Assembly: GCA_027490055.1 (NCBI GenBank)
Contig: JAIXYV010000028.1
Location: forward strand, 1 to 61,572
Source: Bacteroidota bacterium
GTDB taxonomy: Bacteria; Bacteroidota; Bacteroidia; NS11-12g; UBA955
Reading direction: 5' to 3'
DNA: 61,572 nucleotides
Position 1 is the stretch's first letter; every line of letters begins with the position of its first letter. Below, one piece after another: positions 45,129 through 53,762 of the stretch. The position numbers were made by a program, and so were the translations under genes. Under the pieces are notes generated by a model. That model was not told the origin of the DNA. It was given only the letters and a program-made list of their open reading frames with translations, and made no database searches.

Positions 45129-46763
45129 ATGAAATTTCTACTCGCTGTATGTCTGTTTTTATCCTTTAATCTGTCTGCTCAGGTACAATGCGTCAATGAT
45201 GCAGATGGTAATTGTATTGCGAAGGGAAAGATTAAAACGTTTAAAGTTAAAACCTCTTATGGGGGCTATTATAATACTTCTATTCGCGAAGGAAAATGGG
45301 AGTTCTTTTCTGTAGATGGTGTAAAGATTGCTGAAGGTTCGTATATCGTTAAAGACAATGTGTCTTATAAAGACGGAGAATGGAAATACTATAATGTCGA
45401 TAATGCAGTCATGATGGTGCGGACCTTTGCGATTGGCAGTACCGCAAATACCCTCTTCATGGATACCGGTTCTTTTATTCATGATAATGAAACCATTTTT
45501 ATTTCATCGGATACACTGGGGAATTTACATATTAAAGAAACCAAAGGGCAAACGGTGATGAAATATACCAGCGCCCTAAACAATACAGTTAAAGGCGATC
45601 CTTATGTTGCCGCTAAAAATGCAGAACGTGATGGCGCCAAAAAAGTTTATACCCGTGACACAGATTCGTTTTTTCTCTCAAGATTCCCAAATACTCAGGC
45701 TACCTTGAATGTTCAAACCTGGTCGGTGATTGCACCAAACAATCTGATTAATAATGGGAACTTTGAAGCAGCTTTTGATAAAGCACCTTTTGGTCATGTC
45801 TCCCAAATCAATATGATGAACGATGCTATGGCTGTCTCGTGGGCAAGTTCTAATGAAACACCAGACTTTTACAAGTCACTCGACAATTGCTATGCTGGTT
45901 TCAGAGTCATGGGTGTTAACTTTGAAGTGCTGCGCAACCAGCTTAAAAAACCTCTCGAAGCCGGTAAAACCTATTGTCTTCAGTTTAAACTAAAACTAAA
46001 AAAAGAAAATTCTTTTGGATTTAACGGTGTCTCTGCTTCTGTCTCTAAAGATGTCCGATTTTTTAAAAATAGTGAAGAGGGCAGAAGGGCCGGACTGGTA
46101 TTACAATCACACCCGGATATAGTCTTAGGTTGCCGCGATCAGTGGATGTCCATTAGCGGTAGTTTTGAGGCTGAAGGCGGTGAACAATATTTGTACATCA
46201 GTAACTTCTCGGATCTTAGTAAACTTAAAGTATTCAAAGCAGATAGCTTCGCAGGCGATTATGTAGACGAAATCTATTATTACATAGATGATGTGGTGCT
46301 CATCGAAGAATCAGAAGATTATCGCTGCCCTTGCAATGTGAAAGGTTGTGAACTTAATTTTGAAGTTAAACCAGATACACCCGCTGTTGCAGAAACTATT
46401 TATTCTAATCCCAAAGTTGGACAAACCCTGGTGCTTCGCAATATCCAATTTGAGACCGCTAAATGGACCCTGCTGCCTGAATCTTTCGGACAGCTGGATA
46501 CCTTGGTTGAATTGCTGCTTAAATTTCCTACTATGGTGGTCGAAATTAGCGGTCATACCGATAATAAAGGCAAACCTAAAGACAATCTCCTCTTATCTCA
46601 GAACCGTGCCAATGCTGTGGTTGCCTATCTGGTTGAAGCTGGTATTCCCGCCGAACAATTAGTGGCAAAAGGATACGGTCAAGATCTGCCAATAGACACC
46701 AACGACAACGATAAAGGTCGCTTAAACAACAGGAGAGTAGAGTTCAAAATACTGGAATTGTAA
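45129..46763 (+). CDS. OmpA family protein with N-terminal MORN-like repeats
   Basis: 544 residues from the ATG at 45129. Signal peptide about 1-17 (NLSAQ). Residues 30-100 have MORN-like strands (REGKWEFFSVDGVKIAEGSY, KDGEWKYYN). A central beta domain (about 200-400, NNGNFEAAFDKAPFG) resembles carbohydrate-binding jelly-rolls. The C-terminal OmpA domain (about 440-544) has IQFETAKWTLLPES, VEISGHTDNKG, LLLSQNRANAV and GRLNNRRVEF, which binds peptidoglycan. It probably links the outer membrane or a surface complex to the wall. It follows the large barrel gene by 63 bases. Confidence 0.85.
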   Translation: MKFLLAVCLFLSFNLSAQVQCVNDADGNCIAKGKIKTFKVKTSYGGYYNTSIREGKWEFFSVDGVKIAEGSYIVKDNVSYKDGEWKYYNVDNAVMMVRTFAIGSTANTLFMDTGSFIHDNETIFISSDTLGNLHIKETKGQTVMKYTSALNNTVKGDPYVAAKNAERDGAKKVYTRDTDSFFLSRFPNTQATLNVQTWSVIAPNNLINNGNFEAAFDKAPFGHVSQINMMNDAMAVSWASSNETPDFYKSLDNCYAGFRVMGVNFEVLRNQLKKPLEAGKTYCLQFKLKLKKENSFGFNGVSASVSKDVRFFKNSEEGRRAGLVLQSHPDIVLGCRDQWMSISGSFEAEGGEQYLYISNFSDLSKLKVFKADSFAGDYVDEIYYYIDDVVLIEESEDYRCPCNVKGCELNFEVKPDTPAVAETIYSNPKVGQTLVLRNIQFETAKWTLLPESFGQLDTLVELLLKFPTMVVEISGHTDNKGKPKDNLLLSQNRANAVVAYLVEAGIPAEQLVAKGYGQDLPIDTNDNDKGRLNNRRVEFKILEL

Positions 46764-46831
46764 AGGGTTGTGCACCTATTGCAAAGCCTTATTCAATATG
46801 TTTTTTCGCTATTTAATAGTATTATTGCTCT

Positions 46832-48235
46832 ATGAAAATCACTTTTTGCGGAGCGGCCAGAACTGTAACAGGCAGTAAGCACTTACTGACCACTGATTCA
46901 GGTAAAAACATTTTGTTGGATTGTGGGATGTTTCAGGGTGAAGGGCACGATACGCTTCCCCTTAATAACCACTGGGGCTTCGAGCCAAGAACACTCGATT
47001 ATGTGCTCGTGTCTCATGCCCACATCGATCATACAGGTTTGCTTCCTAAATTGTACAAAGACGGATTTAAAGGTAAGATATATGCCACCGCTGGTACAGT
47101 AGCACTTTGCGAAATAATGCTGATGGATAGTGCCAGAATTCAGGAAAGTGATTTGCGCTATATCAACAAAAGAAAGATTGAAAAAAAACAAAAACCCATT
47201 GAACCTTTATATGATGAAGAAGATGCTAAACAGGTTCTGGATAATTTTGAAATATTGCCCCATAATGGCACCCGCGTAATCGATGATGAAATCACTGTTT
47301 CAACCACCGAAAGCGGTCACATACTTGGAAGTGTTGCTTTGCACCTTCAGATAAAAGCCAATGATGGTCGTGTTGTTAAACTAACCTTTACGGGTGATAT
47401 CGGCAGAACCAATGATGCTATTCTTAAAGGTCCCGCTCCATTTCCTCAATCTGATTATATTATTTGTGAAAGTACCTACGGTAACCGTTTGCATGCGCCA
47501 CAAACCAATGTTGAAGAAAAGCTGCTGAGTGTGGTGCAGGAAACCTGCGTTAAACGAGGCGGTAAAATCGTGATTCCTGCTTTTAGTATCGACCGTACCC
47601 AGGAAATTGTCTATGCCCTGGATCAGCTGTCTCACGAAGGAAAATTACCATCTATTGATGTCTTTGTAGATAGTCCCTTATCTGTTAAAGCTACCGGCGT
47701 GATGTCTAAACACAAGGAATACTACAACAAAGAAATACTAGACTATATCTCTGTCGACGGTAATCCTTTTGAGTTTCCGCGATTGCATTTCGTGGAATCT
47801 GCCGAAGAATCTAAGAAAATCAATACACTGAAAGCGCCATGTGTCATTATTTCAGCGAGTGGTATGGCCGAAGCTGGCAGAGTGAAACACCATATTAAAA
47901 ACACAATCGAAGATCCAAAGAATACGATCCTTTTAGTGGGATTTGCCTCTGAATCATCTTTGGCTGGTCGCTTAAAAGCTGGCGATCAGGAGGTGCGTAT
48001 TTTCGGAGATTTCTTTAAAGTGAAAGCCCAGATTGATAGCATGGAGAACTTTAGTGCTCATGCTGATTACAACGAAATGCTGCAATACCTGACCTGTCAG
48101 GATCCCGCTAAAGTGAAAAAACTATTTCTCGTACATGGCGAATACGAAACCCAGAAAGACTGGGCTGAGAAGCTGGTAAATGCCGGCTTCCTCAATATTG
48201 AAATACCTTCAAAAGGTGACGAATTTATATTATAA
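46832..48235 (+). CDS. Metallo-beta-lactamase/beta-CASP RNA nuclease (YSH1/CPSF-73-like)
   Basis: 467 residues. MBL motif 2 SHAHIDHTG at about residues 64-72; other metal ligands in TESGHILGS and FTGDIGR. The beta-CASP cassette includes VDSPLSVKATG and the SASGMAEAGRVKHH motif C. The final RMBL segment has ENFSAHADYNEML. This architecture is an RNA exo/endonuclease of the CPSF-73 type. The substrate is not known. yhhQ begins 2 bases after its stop. Confidence 0.9.
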   Translation: MKITFCGAARTVTGSKHLLTTDSGKNILLDCGMFQGEGHDTLPLNNHWGFEPRTLDYVLVSHAHIDHTGLLPKLYKDGFKGKIYATAGTVALCEIMLMDSARIQESDLRYINKRKIEKKQKPIEPLYDEEDAKQVLDNFEILPHNGTRVIDDEITVSTTESGHILGSVALHLQIKANDGRVVKLTFTGDIGRTNDAILKGPAPFPQSDYIICESTYGNRLHAPQTNVEEKLLSVVQETCVKRGGKIVIPAFSIDRTQEIVYALDQLSHEGKLPSIDVFVDSPLSVKATGVMSKHKEYYNKEILDYISVDGNPFEFPRLHFVESAEESKKINTLKAPCVIISASGMAEAGRVKHHIKNTIEDPKNTILLVGFASESSLAGRLKAGDQEVRIFGDFFKVKAQIDSMENFSAHADYNEMLQYLTCQDPAKVKKLFLVHGEYETQKDWAEKLVNAGFLNIEIPSKGDEFIL

Positions 48236-48237
48236 CA

Positions 48238-49011
48238 ATGCTTAAACCCGATAGAAAAACCAAACTCTTTATTTTACTTGGAAGCTTTTTTGTAACCAAT
48301 GCCATAATCGCCGAATTTATAGGTGCTAAAATATTTTCATTAGAAGCTACCCTTGGTATTCAAAAATTTGATATCAGTATTCTAGGCTTCGAACACCTCA
48401 GCTTTGAACTCACCTGTGGGGTCATTCTCTGGCCTGTTGTGTTTATCATGACCGATATTATCAATGAATACTATGGCAAAGATGGTGTGCGACGATTAAG
48501 CTATATCGCCGCTGGAATGATAGCCTATGCTTTCGTGATGGTCTATTTGTCCATCGGTTCTTCTCCCGCTGGCTGGTGGATTGATTCTGCTCAGAAAAGT
48601 GGGGTAGATAATATGCAAACGGCTTTCGGTGCTGTCTTTGGTCAGGGTCTTTGGATCATCATCGGCTCTTTGGTGGCATTCCTGGTTGGTCAGTTAGTGG
48701 ATGTGTATGTTTTCCATTGGATCAAATCCAGTTCTGGTAACAAAAATCTATGGCTTAGAAGCACTGGGTCTACTCTGGTCTCTCAGCTTATCGATAGTTT
48801 TGTTGTGCTGTTTATTGCTTTCTATATCGGCAACAACTGGACGATGTCACAAGTTCTGGCGATCGGTCTAATGAACTATATTTATAAATTTACAGTCGCT
48901 GTCCTCATGACGCCAGTGATTTACTTACTCCATAATAAAATTGACAAATATCTAGGAAAAGATCTAAGCGACAAATTAGTGAAGTCGGCAGATCAGCAAT
49001 ATGAAGCATAG
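48238..49011 (+). CDS. yhhQ: Queuosine precursor transporter, YhhQ family
   Basis: 257 residues with six transmembrane helices. Family motifs: GAKIFSL early, VIFIMTDIINEYYGKDGVRRLSYIAAG (the D-I-x-x-E-x-Y signature) in the middle, and LVSQLIDSFVVLFIAFYIG late. YhhQ imports queuosine precursors such as preQ0 and preQ1 for tRNA modification. With no queuosine synthesis genes here, salvage of precursors is plausible. The end overlaps the next gene by 11 bases. Confidence 0.92.
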   Translation: MLKPDRKTKLFILLGSFFVTNAIIAEFIGAKIFSLEATLGIQKFDISILGFEHLSFELTCGVILWPVVFIMTDIINEYYGKDGVRRLSYIAAGMIAYAFVMVYLSIGSSPAGWWIDSAQKSGVDNMQTAFGAVFGQGLWIIIGSLVAFLVGQLVDVYVFHWIKSSSGNKNLWLRSTGSTLVSQLIDSFVVLFIAFYIGNNWTMSQVLAIGLMNYIYKFTVAVLMTPVIYLLHNKIDKYLGKDLSDKLVKSADQQYEA

Positions 49012-51142
49012 TCTGGCCCTTATACTGGCTCTATTACTGATTCAATGCTCAGGCAGGCGTCATAAAATTACGCGGGCACCAGATATTTCTACTGTACAAA
49101 CCAAAGACTCTGTTAACTGGAAGGCGCTTGGACCCATTGGCGCGCCTTTGCCTATGGGCATTTACAGCACTATTTCTCAAAGTGGCTCCGGTCGCTTTAT
49201 GTGTATTAGTGTCAATCCGGATAATGCAAAGGATATACTGATAGGTCATGCTACAGCAGGGATATTCAGAACGACCGATGGTGGCATTTCTTACACCCAA
49301 ACAATGCATGTGGGTTTGGCCTCTGGGGTTTATAAAATAGAACGCTTTCCCGATAATCCTAAACACCTGATAGCCGCTACTGCTATCGAACTTGATGATC
49401 ACTTACAATATGGCTATGGCTTAATCGAATCATTGGATGGTGGTGCTTCCTGGTTCAGAAATTCGCTGAAAACAGAGCCCACTTTAGAGGCCAAAGAGCC
49501 TTTCATGGATGTAGTCATTACCGACCCAAAAAAAAGTAAAAGTTTAGTCAGTATCAGTCGGCACAAAGTATATCTTTCCAATAATGCTGGCGCTTCCTGG
49601 CAAATGAGCTACGAAAGTCGGTATGACCTAAAACATATTATCGTAAGTAACGAGGATCCTCAAACGATGATCATTTGTGGCACCGGGATTCTTTTAAGCA
49701 CCGATGGGGGTTACACGTTCAATGATCTCACTACTGATGTCTCTTCGATTTTTGGCTTAATACCCAATAGTCAAAGTCTTTTCCATGTTGCGTTTTCAAA
49801 AAAACATCCCGGAATGCTGTATTTTGTAAGTCAGAATCAAACAGTCAATATCATCTCTGCTTATCTGAATGAACTCGATGAACCGAAATGGCTGGATTAT
49901 AACCAGGTGCCACTAAGTAATACCCACCTTGCGTTTAATGTGCAAATCGAAGATGGTATCGAAACTCTCTGGTTAGGTACGTCTAAATTGTTCAGAAGTC
50001 AAGCTGCTCCTAATAGTCAGAACAGCATTGCTGGTCCCACTTTTAAAAGAATTGGCAGTTCCTTATCTGGTGAAAAAGACTTTCTCAATGAAGGGATAAA
50101 TGCAATTACTGTTGATGCTAAAGGTCAAGTTTGGATTTGCACAGATGGTGGGGTCAGTGTTTATAAAGCTTCTTATGAACAAAATAGGACATCGGAAAAA
50201 CTCGCGTATAATGTATTAATTCCGCCAAGTTTATATTCAATTACCAGCGAAACACTAAATCTGAATGCGTCTCATTTATATGGATTTGATCGCTCTGCGA
50301 ATAATACAATTGTGGCTGGAGCAGGAAGCAATGGGGTGTTTGTTTATCAAAACGGGAAATGGCTGAGCTCTGCTATTGCTGGATTTGCCAATAGGGTAGT
50401 GGCTATGGGAGATAGTTTGAAGTTTGCCGCTCTGGTGTCAAATAAGAATTTCATAACCACTGATAATGGGTTGACTTATAAATATGCTCACGCTGGATCT
50501 GAGCAACTTAATGCTCAGATGTCCTATCACTCAAAAACAGGCTTCTTTTTTATTGCTAATAATCAACTTTACAGAAAGCAAGCCAGCGGCTATTTCGAAT
50601 TACTAAGCTCGGGTATCAGCAGTCAGCACAATCAGATTAATGCATTTAATGTTGACCCTGTAAATGAAAAAGATATTTGGTTAGCGTATCAAAATTCGAA
50701 TGCAAAATCTGATAAAATACTATGGCATACCGATGATGGGGGTTTGACCTGGAAAGATTATTCTGCCATGCTGCCTGTTCTAAAAAATGCATCGGTTTCA
50801 GGTATCTGTAAAAATAAAAAAACTGAGATTGCCATTAGTTTTAAGCAGATTGACAAAAAAGATGAATCGAACAAAGTCTATATCTCTTACGATGGCGGAC
50901 GAACTTTTCATAACCAATCAAAGGGTTTGCCAAATTTGCCGGTTCTTTGTCTGGTGAATGCCGCCGGAAGATGGATATGCGGCACAGCAAATGGTGTTTA
51001 CATCTTCGATCAGAAACAATGGAAACCATTAGGAAAAAACTTCCCTGAAGTTGGGGTTTCTGAAATGAAGTATCAGGCTTCTGATAAAATGCTGTTGGTG
51101 TCTACTACTGGCAGAGGCTTATGGGGGATATCCCTAAAGTGA
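49001..51142 (+). CDS. Lipoprotein with BNR/Asp-box repeats (sortilin/sialidase-like propeller)
   Basis: 713 residues. Lipoprotein signal LALLLIQC, lipidation at Cys16. The chain is a beta-propeller with recurrent Asp-boxes (S-x-D-x-G-x-T/S-W/F): TTDGGISY, SLDGGASW, SNNAGASW, STDGGYTF, TDDGGLTW and SYDGGRTF. Such proteins (VPS10/sialidase-like folds) bind proteins or sugars; no sialidase catalytic residues (RIP and tyrosine) are recognised, so it is not called a sialidase. Coupled by overlap to yhhQ. Its stop abuts that of the convergent LptF/G gene with no intergenic base. Confidence 0.78.
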   Translation: MKHSLALILALLLIQCSGRRHKITRAPDISTVQTKDSVNWKALGPIGAPLPMGIYSTISQSGSGRFMCISVNPDNAKDILIGHATAGIFRTTDGGISYTQTMHVGLASGVYKIERFPDNPKHLIAATAIELDDHLQYGYGLIESLDGGASWFRNSLKTEPTLEAKEPFMDVVITDPKKSKSLVSISRHKVYLSNNAGASWQMSYESRYDLKHIIVSNEDPQTMIICGTGILLSTDGGYTFNDLTTDVSSIFGLIPNSQSLFHVAFSKKHPGMLYFVSQNQTVNIISAYLNELDEPKWLDYNQVPLSNTHLAFNVQIEDGIETLWLGTSKLFRSQAAPNSQNSIAGPTFKRIGSSLSGEKDFLNEGINAITVDAKGQVWICTDGGVSVYKASYEQNRTSEKLAYNVLIPPSLYSITSETLNLNASHLYGFDRSANNTIVAGAGSNGVFVYQNGKWLSSAIAGFANRVVAMGDSLKFAALVSNKNFITTDNGLTYKYAHAGSEQLNAQMSYHSKTGFFFIANNQLYRKQASGYFELLSSGISSQHNQINAFNVDPVNEKDIWLAYQNSNAKSDKILWHTDDGGLTWKDYSAMLPVLKNASVSGICKNKKTEIAISFKQIDKKDESNKVYISYDGGRTFHNQSKGLPNLPVLCLVNAAGRWICGTANGVYIFDQKQWKPLGKNFPEVGVSEMKYQASDKMLLVSTTGRGLWGISLK

Positions 51143-52579
51143 TTATGCCTTCTGAGATTTTGTAAAAAACTTCTTGATTTTTTCCAGGGTTTTCTGGTAG
51201 CGGTCTTTGTCAAAAATAGCAGATTCATTGGCCGCCCGGTTAAGAACAAAAATACCAACAGGGAAGAGGATAATGCTGGCCAGCCACGCACCCAACCATT
51301 CTGAAACAATGCCTTCGCGACCCATTTTGATGCCAATCATGTTGATGACATAATAGAGGATAAACATGATGATGGAGACCACCATCGGCATGCCTATACC
51401 ACCTTTTCTGATGATAGTACCCAGCGGTGCTGCCAAAAGAAACAAAACGATCAATACAAAAGATAAGGTGAATTTTTCATGCCATTTGATGGTGAACATT
51501 CGATCGTCGTTCTTAATGTCTTCAAGTTGTTGAGCAGACGATTCGATAATGCCTTTTAAGTTTCGTGTAGAACCTAATGCCATATCGAGAATGCTGTACC
51601 GGTTTATTTTAGCAAAATTATTAATAATGGTATCCTGAACAAGAGCGGGACTGTCCAAAACGTTAGGGCCCTGCATGAGTTCGTTTGGATTAGGATAATA
51701 GGGGCGCAGATAATCTCGTGTGGCGGTATTCCTTTTTTTAATTTCTTTTCGCGATGAGTCGATGGCCAGTTGCAGCTCGTTAATATTCATCATCACTGCA
51801 CTGCCCTTGAAAAGTTCTTTATCGGTTTGCTTTAAGTCGAGGTCGCTTAAGTCAAAGGTCATTTTCTGTTCTTTGAAGAAAGTAGTGGTCGCTGGAATGC
51901 GTTTGTTGTAATTGCTGTTTTCGACCAGCTCTTCGTAACGTGTGCCGTTTTTGAGGGTGAAATACAACAATCGTTTATCGTCGCTGAGTTTCATCTGTCC
52001 AGATTCCGCTCTTACAATTGATAACTCACTATAACCAGGCTTTGCTTCGTAGATTAAAATATCTCTGATGGTTTCGTTGTCTTTGTCCTTTTTGCCGATT
52101 TTTATTTGATAGCCTTCAATCCCGTCATAGAAAACGCCTTCCTGAATATCGAAGGCTGGTTTTTTATTGCGAATATCCCAAAGTAAACTTTTGGCTTCCA
52201 GATTGGCTTTGGGAATGACAATGTTAGAGACATAAAAAGTAGCTAAAGCTAAAAATACAATAATAATAAAAGCAGGAGCCAGAGCGCGATAGATGCTAAC
52301 TCCAGAGGCTTTTAAGGCAACCATCTCATAAGATTCAGATAAGTTGCCGAAAGTCATCAGACTTGAAAGCAATACTGCTAAAGGCAAGGCCATCGGAATC
52401 AGATCTGCCAGCGAAAAGAATAAAAGACGCGCTACAACGTGCCATTCTAAACCTTTGCCTACCAGATCATCGATGTATTTCCATAGAAATAACATCAGAA
52501 ATAAAAACATAGAGATGAAGAAGGTGCCCAAAAAGGGACCAATGAATGCTTTAACAACTAAGAGGTTTATTTTCTTCAT
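51143..52579 (-). CDS. LptF/LptG family LPS export permease
   Basis: 478 residues, six transmembrane helices: four in the N-terminal half and two or three at the C-terminus, with a large periplasmic beta-jellyroll in the middle. The N-terminal LLVVKAFIGPFLGTFFISM and PMALPLAVLLSSLMTFG are typical of the family. It works with LptB to lift LPS out of the inner membrane towards the outer membrane. A single gene of this type is present here, and Bacteroidota often have separate loci for its partner. The START-like gene lies 51 bases upstream in the same direction. Confidence 0.92.
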   Translation of the reverse strand: MKKINLLVVKAFIGPFLGTFFISMFLFLMLFLWKYIDDLVGKGLEWHVVARLLFFSLADLIPMALPLAVLLSSLMTFGNLSESYEMVALKASGVSIYRALAPAFIIIVFLALATFYVSNIVIPKANLEAKSLLWDIRNKKPAFDIQEGVFYDGIEGYQIKIGKKDKDNETIRDILIYEAKPGYSELSIVRAESGQMKLSDDKRLLYFTLKNGTRYEELVENSNYNKRIPATTTFFKEQKMTFDLSDLDLKQTDKELFKGSAVMMNINELQLAIDSSRKEIKKRNTATRDYLRPYYPNPNELMQGPNVLDSPALVQDTIINNFAKINRYSILDMALGSTRNLKGIIESSAQQLEDIKNDDRMFTIKWHEKFTLSFVLIVLFLLAAPLGTIIRKGGIGMPMVVSIIMFILYYVINMIGIKMGREGIVSEWLGAWLASIILFPVGIFVLNRAANESAIFDKDRYQKTLEKIKKFFTKSQKA

Positions 52580-52630
52580 CCGGGGTAAGTACCTGAAAGC
52601 ACAACTACATGCAAACAGTATTCCAAAGAA

Positions 52631-53026
52631 TTATGCGCCCATGACATCTTTCAGGGTTTCTACCTGAGCATGCCATAGTTCTTCAATTTCTCGTCTTTCT
52701 TCTTCTTTGCAAAATTCAGTCACTTTCAATGCAACATCTTCTGTTAACTCATCAATAATGATGTCAATCTCTATGTATTCGTCTTCCGGACTGTTTTCAA
52801 ATCTAAAACGAACGGATTTGTTGTTGACAGTTTTTAAGAGGGTAGCTTTTAATTCCTGACCGTCGTCGAAAATAAATACGTAGTCGAGGCGACTTTTTAA
52901 CGTGACTTTATGTGCAAACCATTCCTGCAAGCCAGAGGCAGTACTGATATAGTTAAATAAAATACTCGGCGAACACTTTATTGGAAATTCCAAAACCACT
53001 TCAACTCTGCCTTGTTTTTTTGACAT
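52631..53026 (-). CDS. START-like (SRPBCC/AHSA1) domain protein
   Basis: 131 residues from the ATG at 53026; a TTG at 53035 would add three residues. A single helix-grip fold: FPIKCSPSILFNYISTASGLQEWFAHKVTL at the start, FDDGQELKATLL, and a long C-terminal helix with EIEELWHAQVETLKDVM. The pattern is that of AHSA1-like START domains, known to bind lipids or hydrophobic ligands. Ligand unknown; its position ahead of an LptF/G gene suggests co-transcription. Confidence 0.75.
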   Translation of the reverse strand: MSKKQGRVEVVLEFPIKCSPSILFNYISTASGLQEWFAHKVTLKSRLDYVFIFDDGQELKATLLKTVNNKSVRFRFENSPEDEYIEIDIIIDELTEDVALKVTEFCKEEERREIEELWHAQVETLKDVMGA

Positions 53027-53114
53027 AAATTTCAAATAATTATTGTACTCGCAATTAAATCAATTTTTATTACCTTAAAAAATAAAATTTGTGCAATATT
53101 TGTAAAATTTTAAA

Positions 53115-53759
53115 TTGAAGAAACTCCTCCAAGATAAAAGCACTTCCCTTATCTGTCATTTAATACTGGCAATAGGTGTACTGCCGTTTGTTTTGCTCTA
53201 TCCAAAATCTGTTTCTCTCTTATTTATTAATGGATATCACTCAGCATTTTTAGATGTGGTATTGTACCACATAACACGCCTGCCTGAATTGGCATTTATC
53301 GTTTTTGTTGTGGTTTTGGCGTTTTTCGCAGAAAGAAGAATCCTAATGGCCGTCATAATTGCTATGGCTTTATGTGGTATTTGTATCGTTCTGTTCAAGA
53401 ATTTTGTTTTTCCTGATTTTTTCAGACCTTATCACTGGCTAAATGGTAATAAAGTAGCCTTCCATCATGTGCCTGGTATTCATCTGCACTCTAACGGTAG
53501 TTTTCCTTCGGGTCATACTATCTCGGCATTCTGCGCCTTGGCATTAGTTGGCTTTATCAGCAAAAAACCCTGGGTGCAATTTTTGTTGTTTTTGCTGGCC
53601 TGTCTGTCTGGCTACTCCAGGGTCTATGCCGCTCAGCACTACCTAATGGATGTCTATGCTGGTGCAATCTTCGGATTTGTAGTGGCTTTAATGGTCTATC
53701 ATATCTTTACCAATAATTTCAAAACACCTTTCTGGAGCCAGCCTCTGATTAAATTTTAA
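53115..53759 (+). CDS. PAP2 family phosphatase, membrane
   Basis: 214 residues, about six transmembrane helices. The three PAP2 motifs are FFRPYHW (motif 1, R-P), SGHTISAF (motif 2, S-G-H) and SRVYAAQHYLMD (motif 3, S-R-x5-H-x3-D). It is an integral-membrane lipid phosphatase working on the periplasmic side, on undecaprenyl-diphosphate, phosphatidylglycerol-phosphate or lipid A. It begins with TTG (53115), with no ATG in the first part. The ArnT-like gene begins 3 bases after its stop, so together they suggest lipid A phosphate removal and sugar addition. Confidence 0.88.
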   Translation: MKKLLQDKSTSLICHLILAIGVLPFVLLYPKSVSLLFINGYHSAFLDVVLYHITRLPELAFIVFVVVLAFFAERRILMAVIIAMALCGICIVLFKNFVFPDFFRPYHWLNGNKVAFHHVPGIHLHSNGSFPSGHTISAFCALALVGFISKKPWVQFLLFLLACLSGYSRVYAAQHYLMDVYAGAIFGFVVALMVYHIFTNNFKTPFWSQPLIKF

Positions 53760-53762
53760 TGC

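Noticed and set aside
47176-47195. A-rich stretch in the beta-CASP nuclease gene as another filled-in site
   Set aside because: It reads as KRKIEKKQKPIEP, a normal variable basic loop of the family, and is broken by C bases; no conserved motif is missing.
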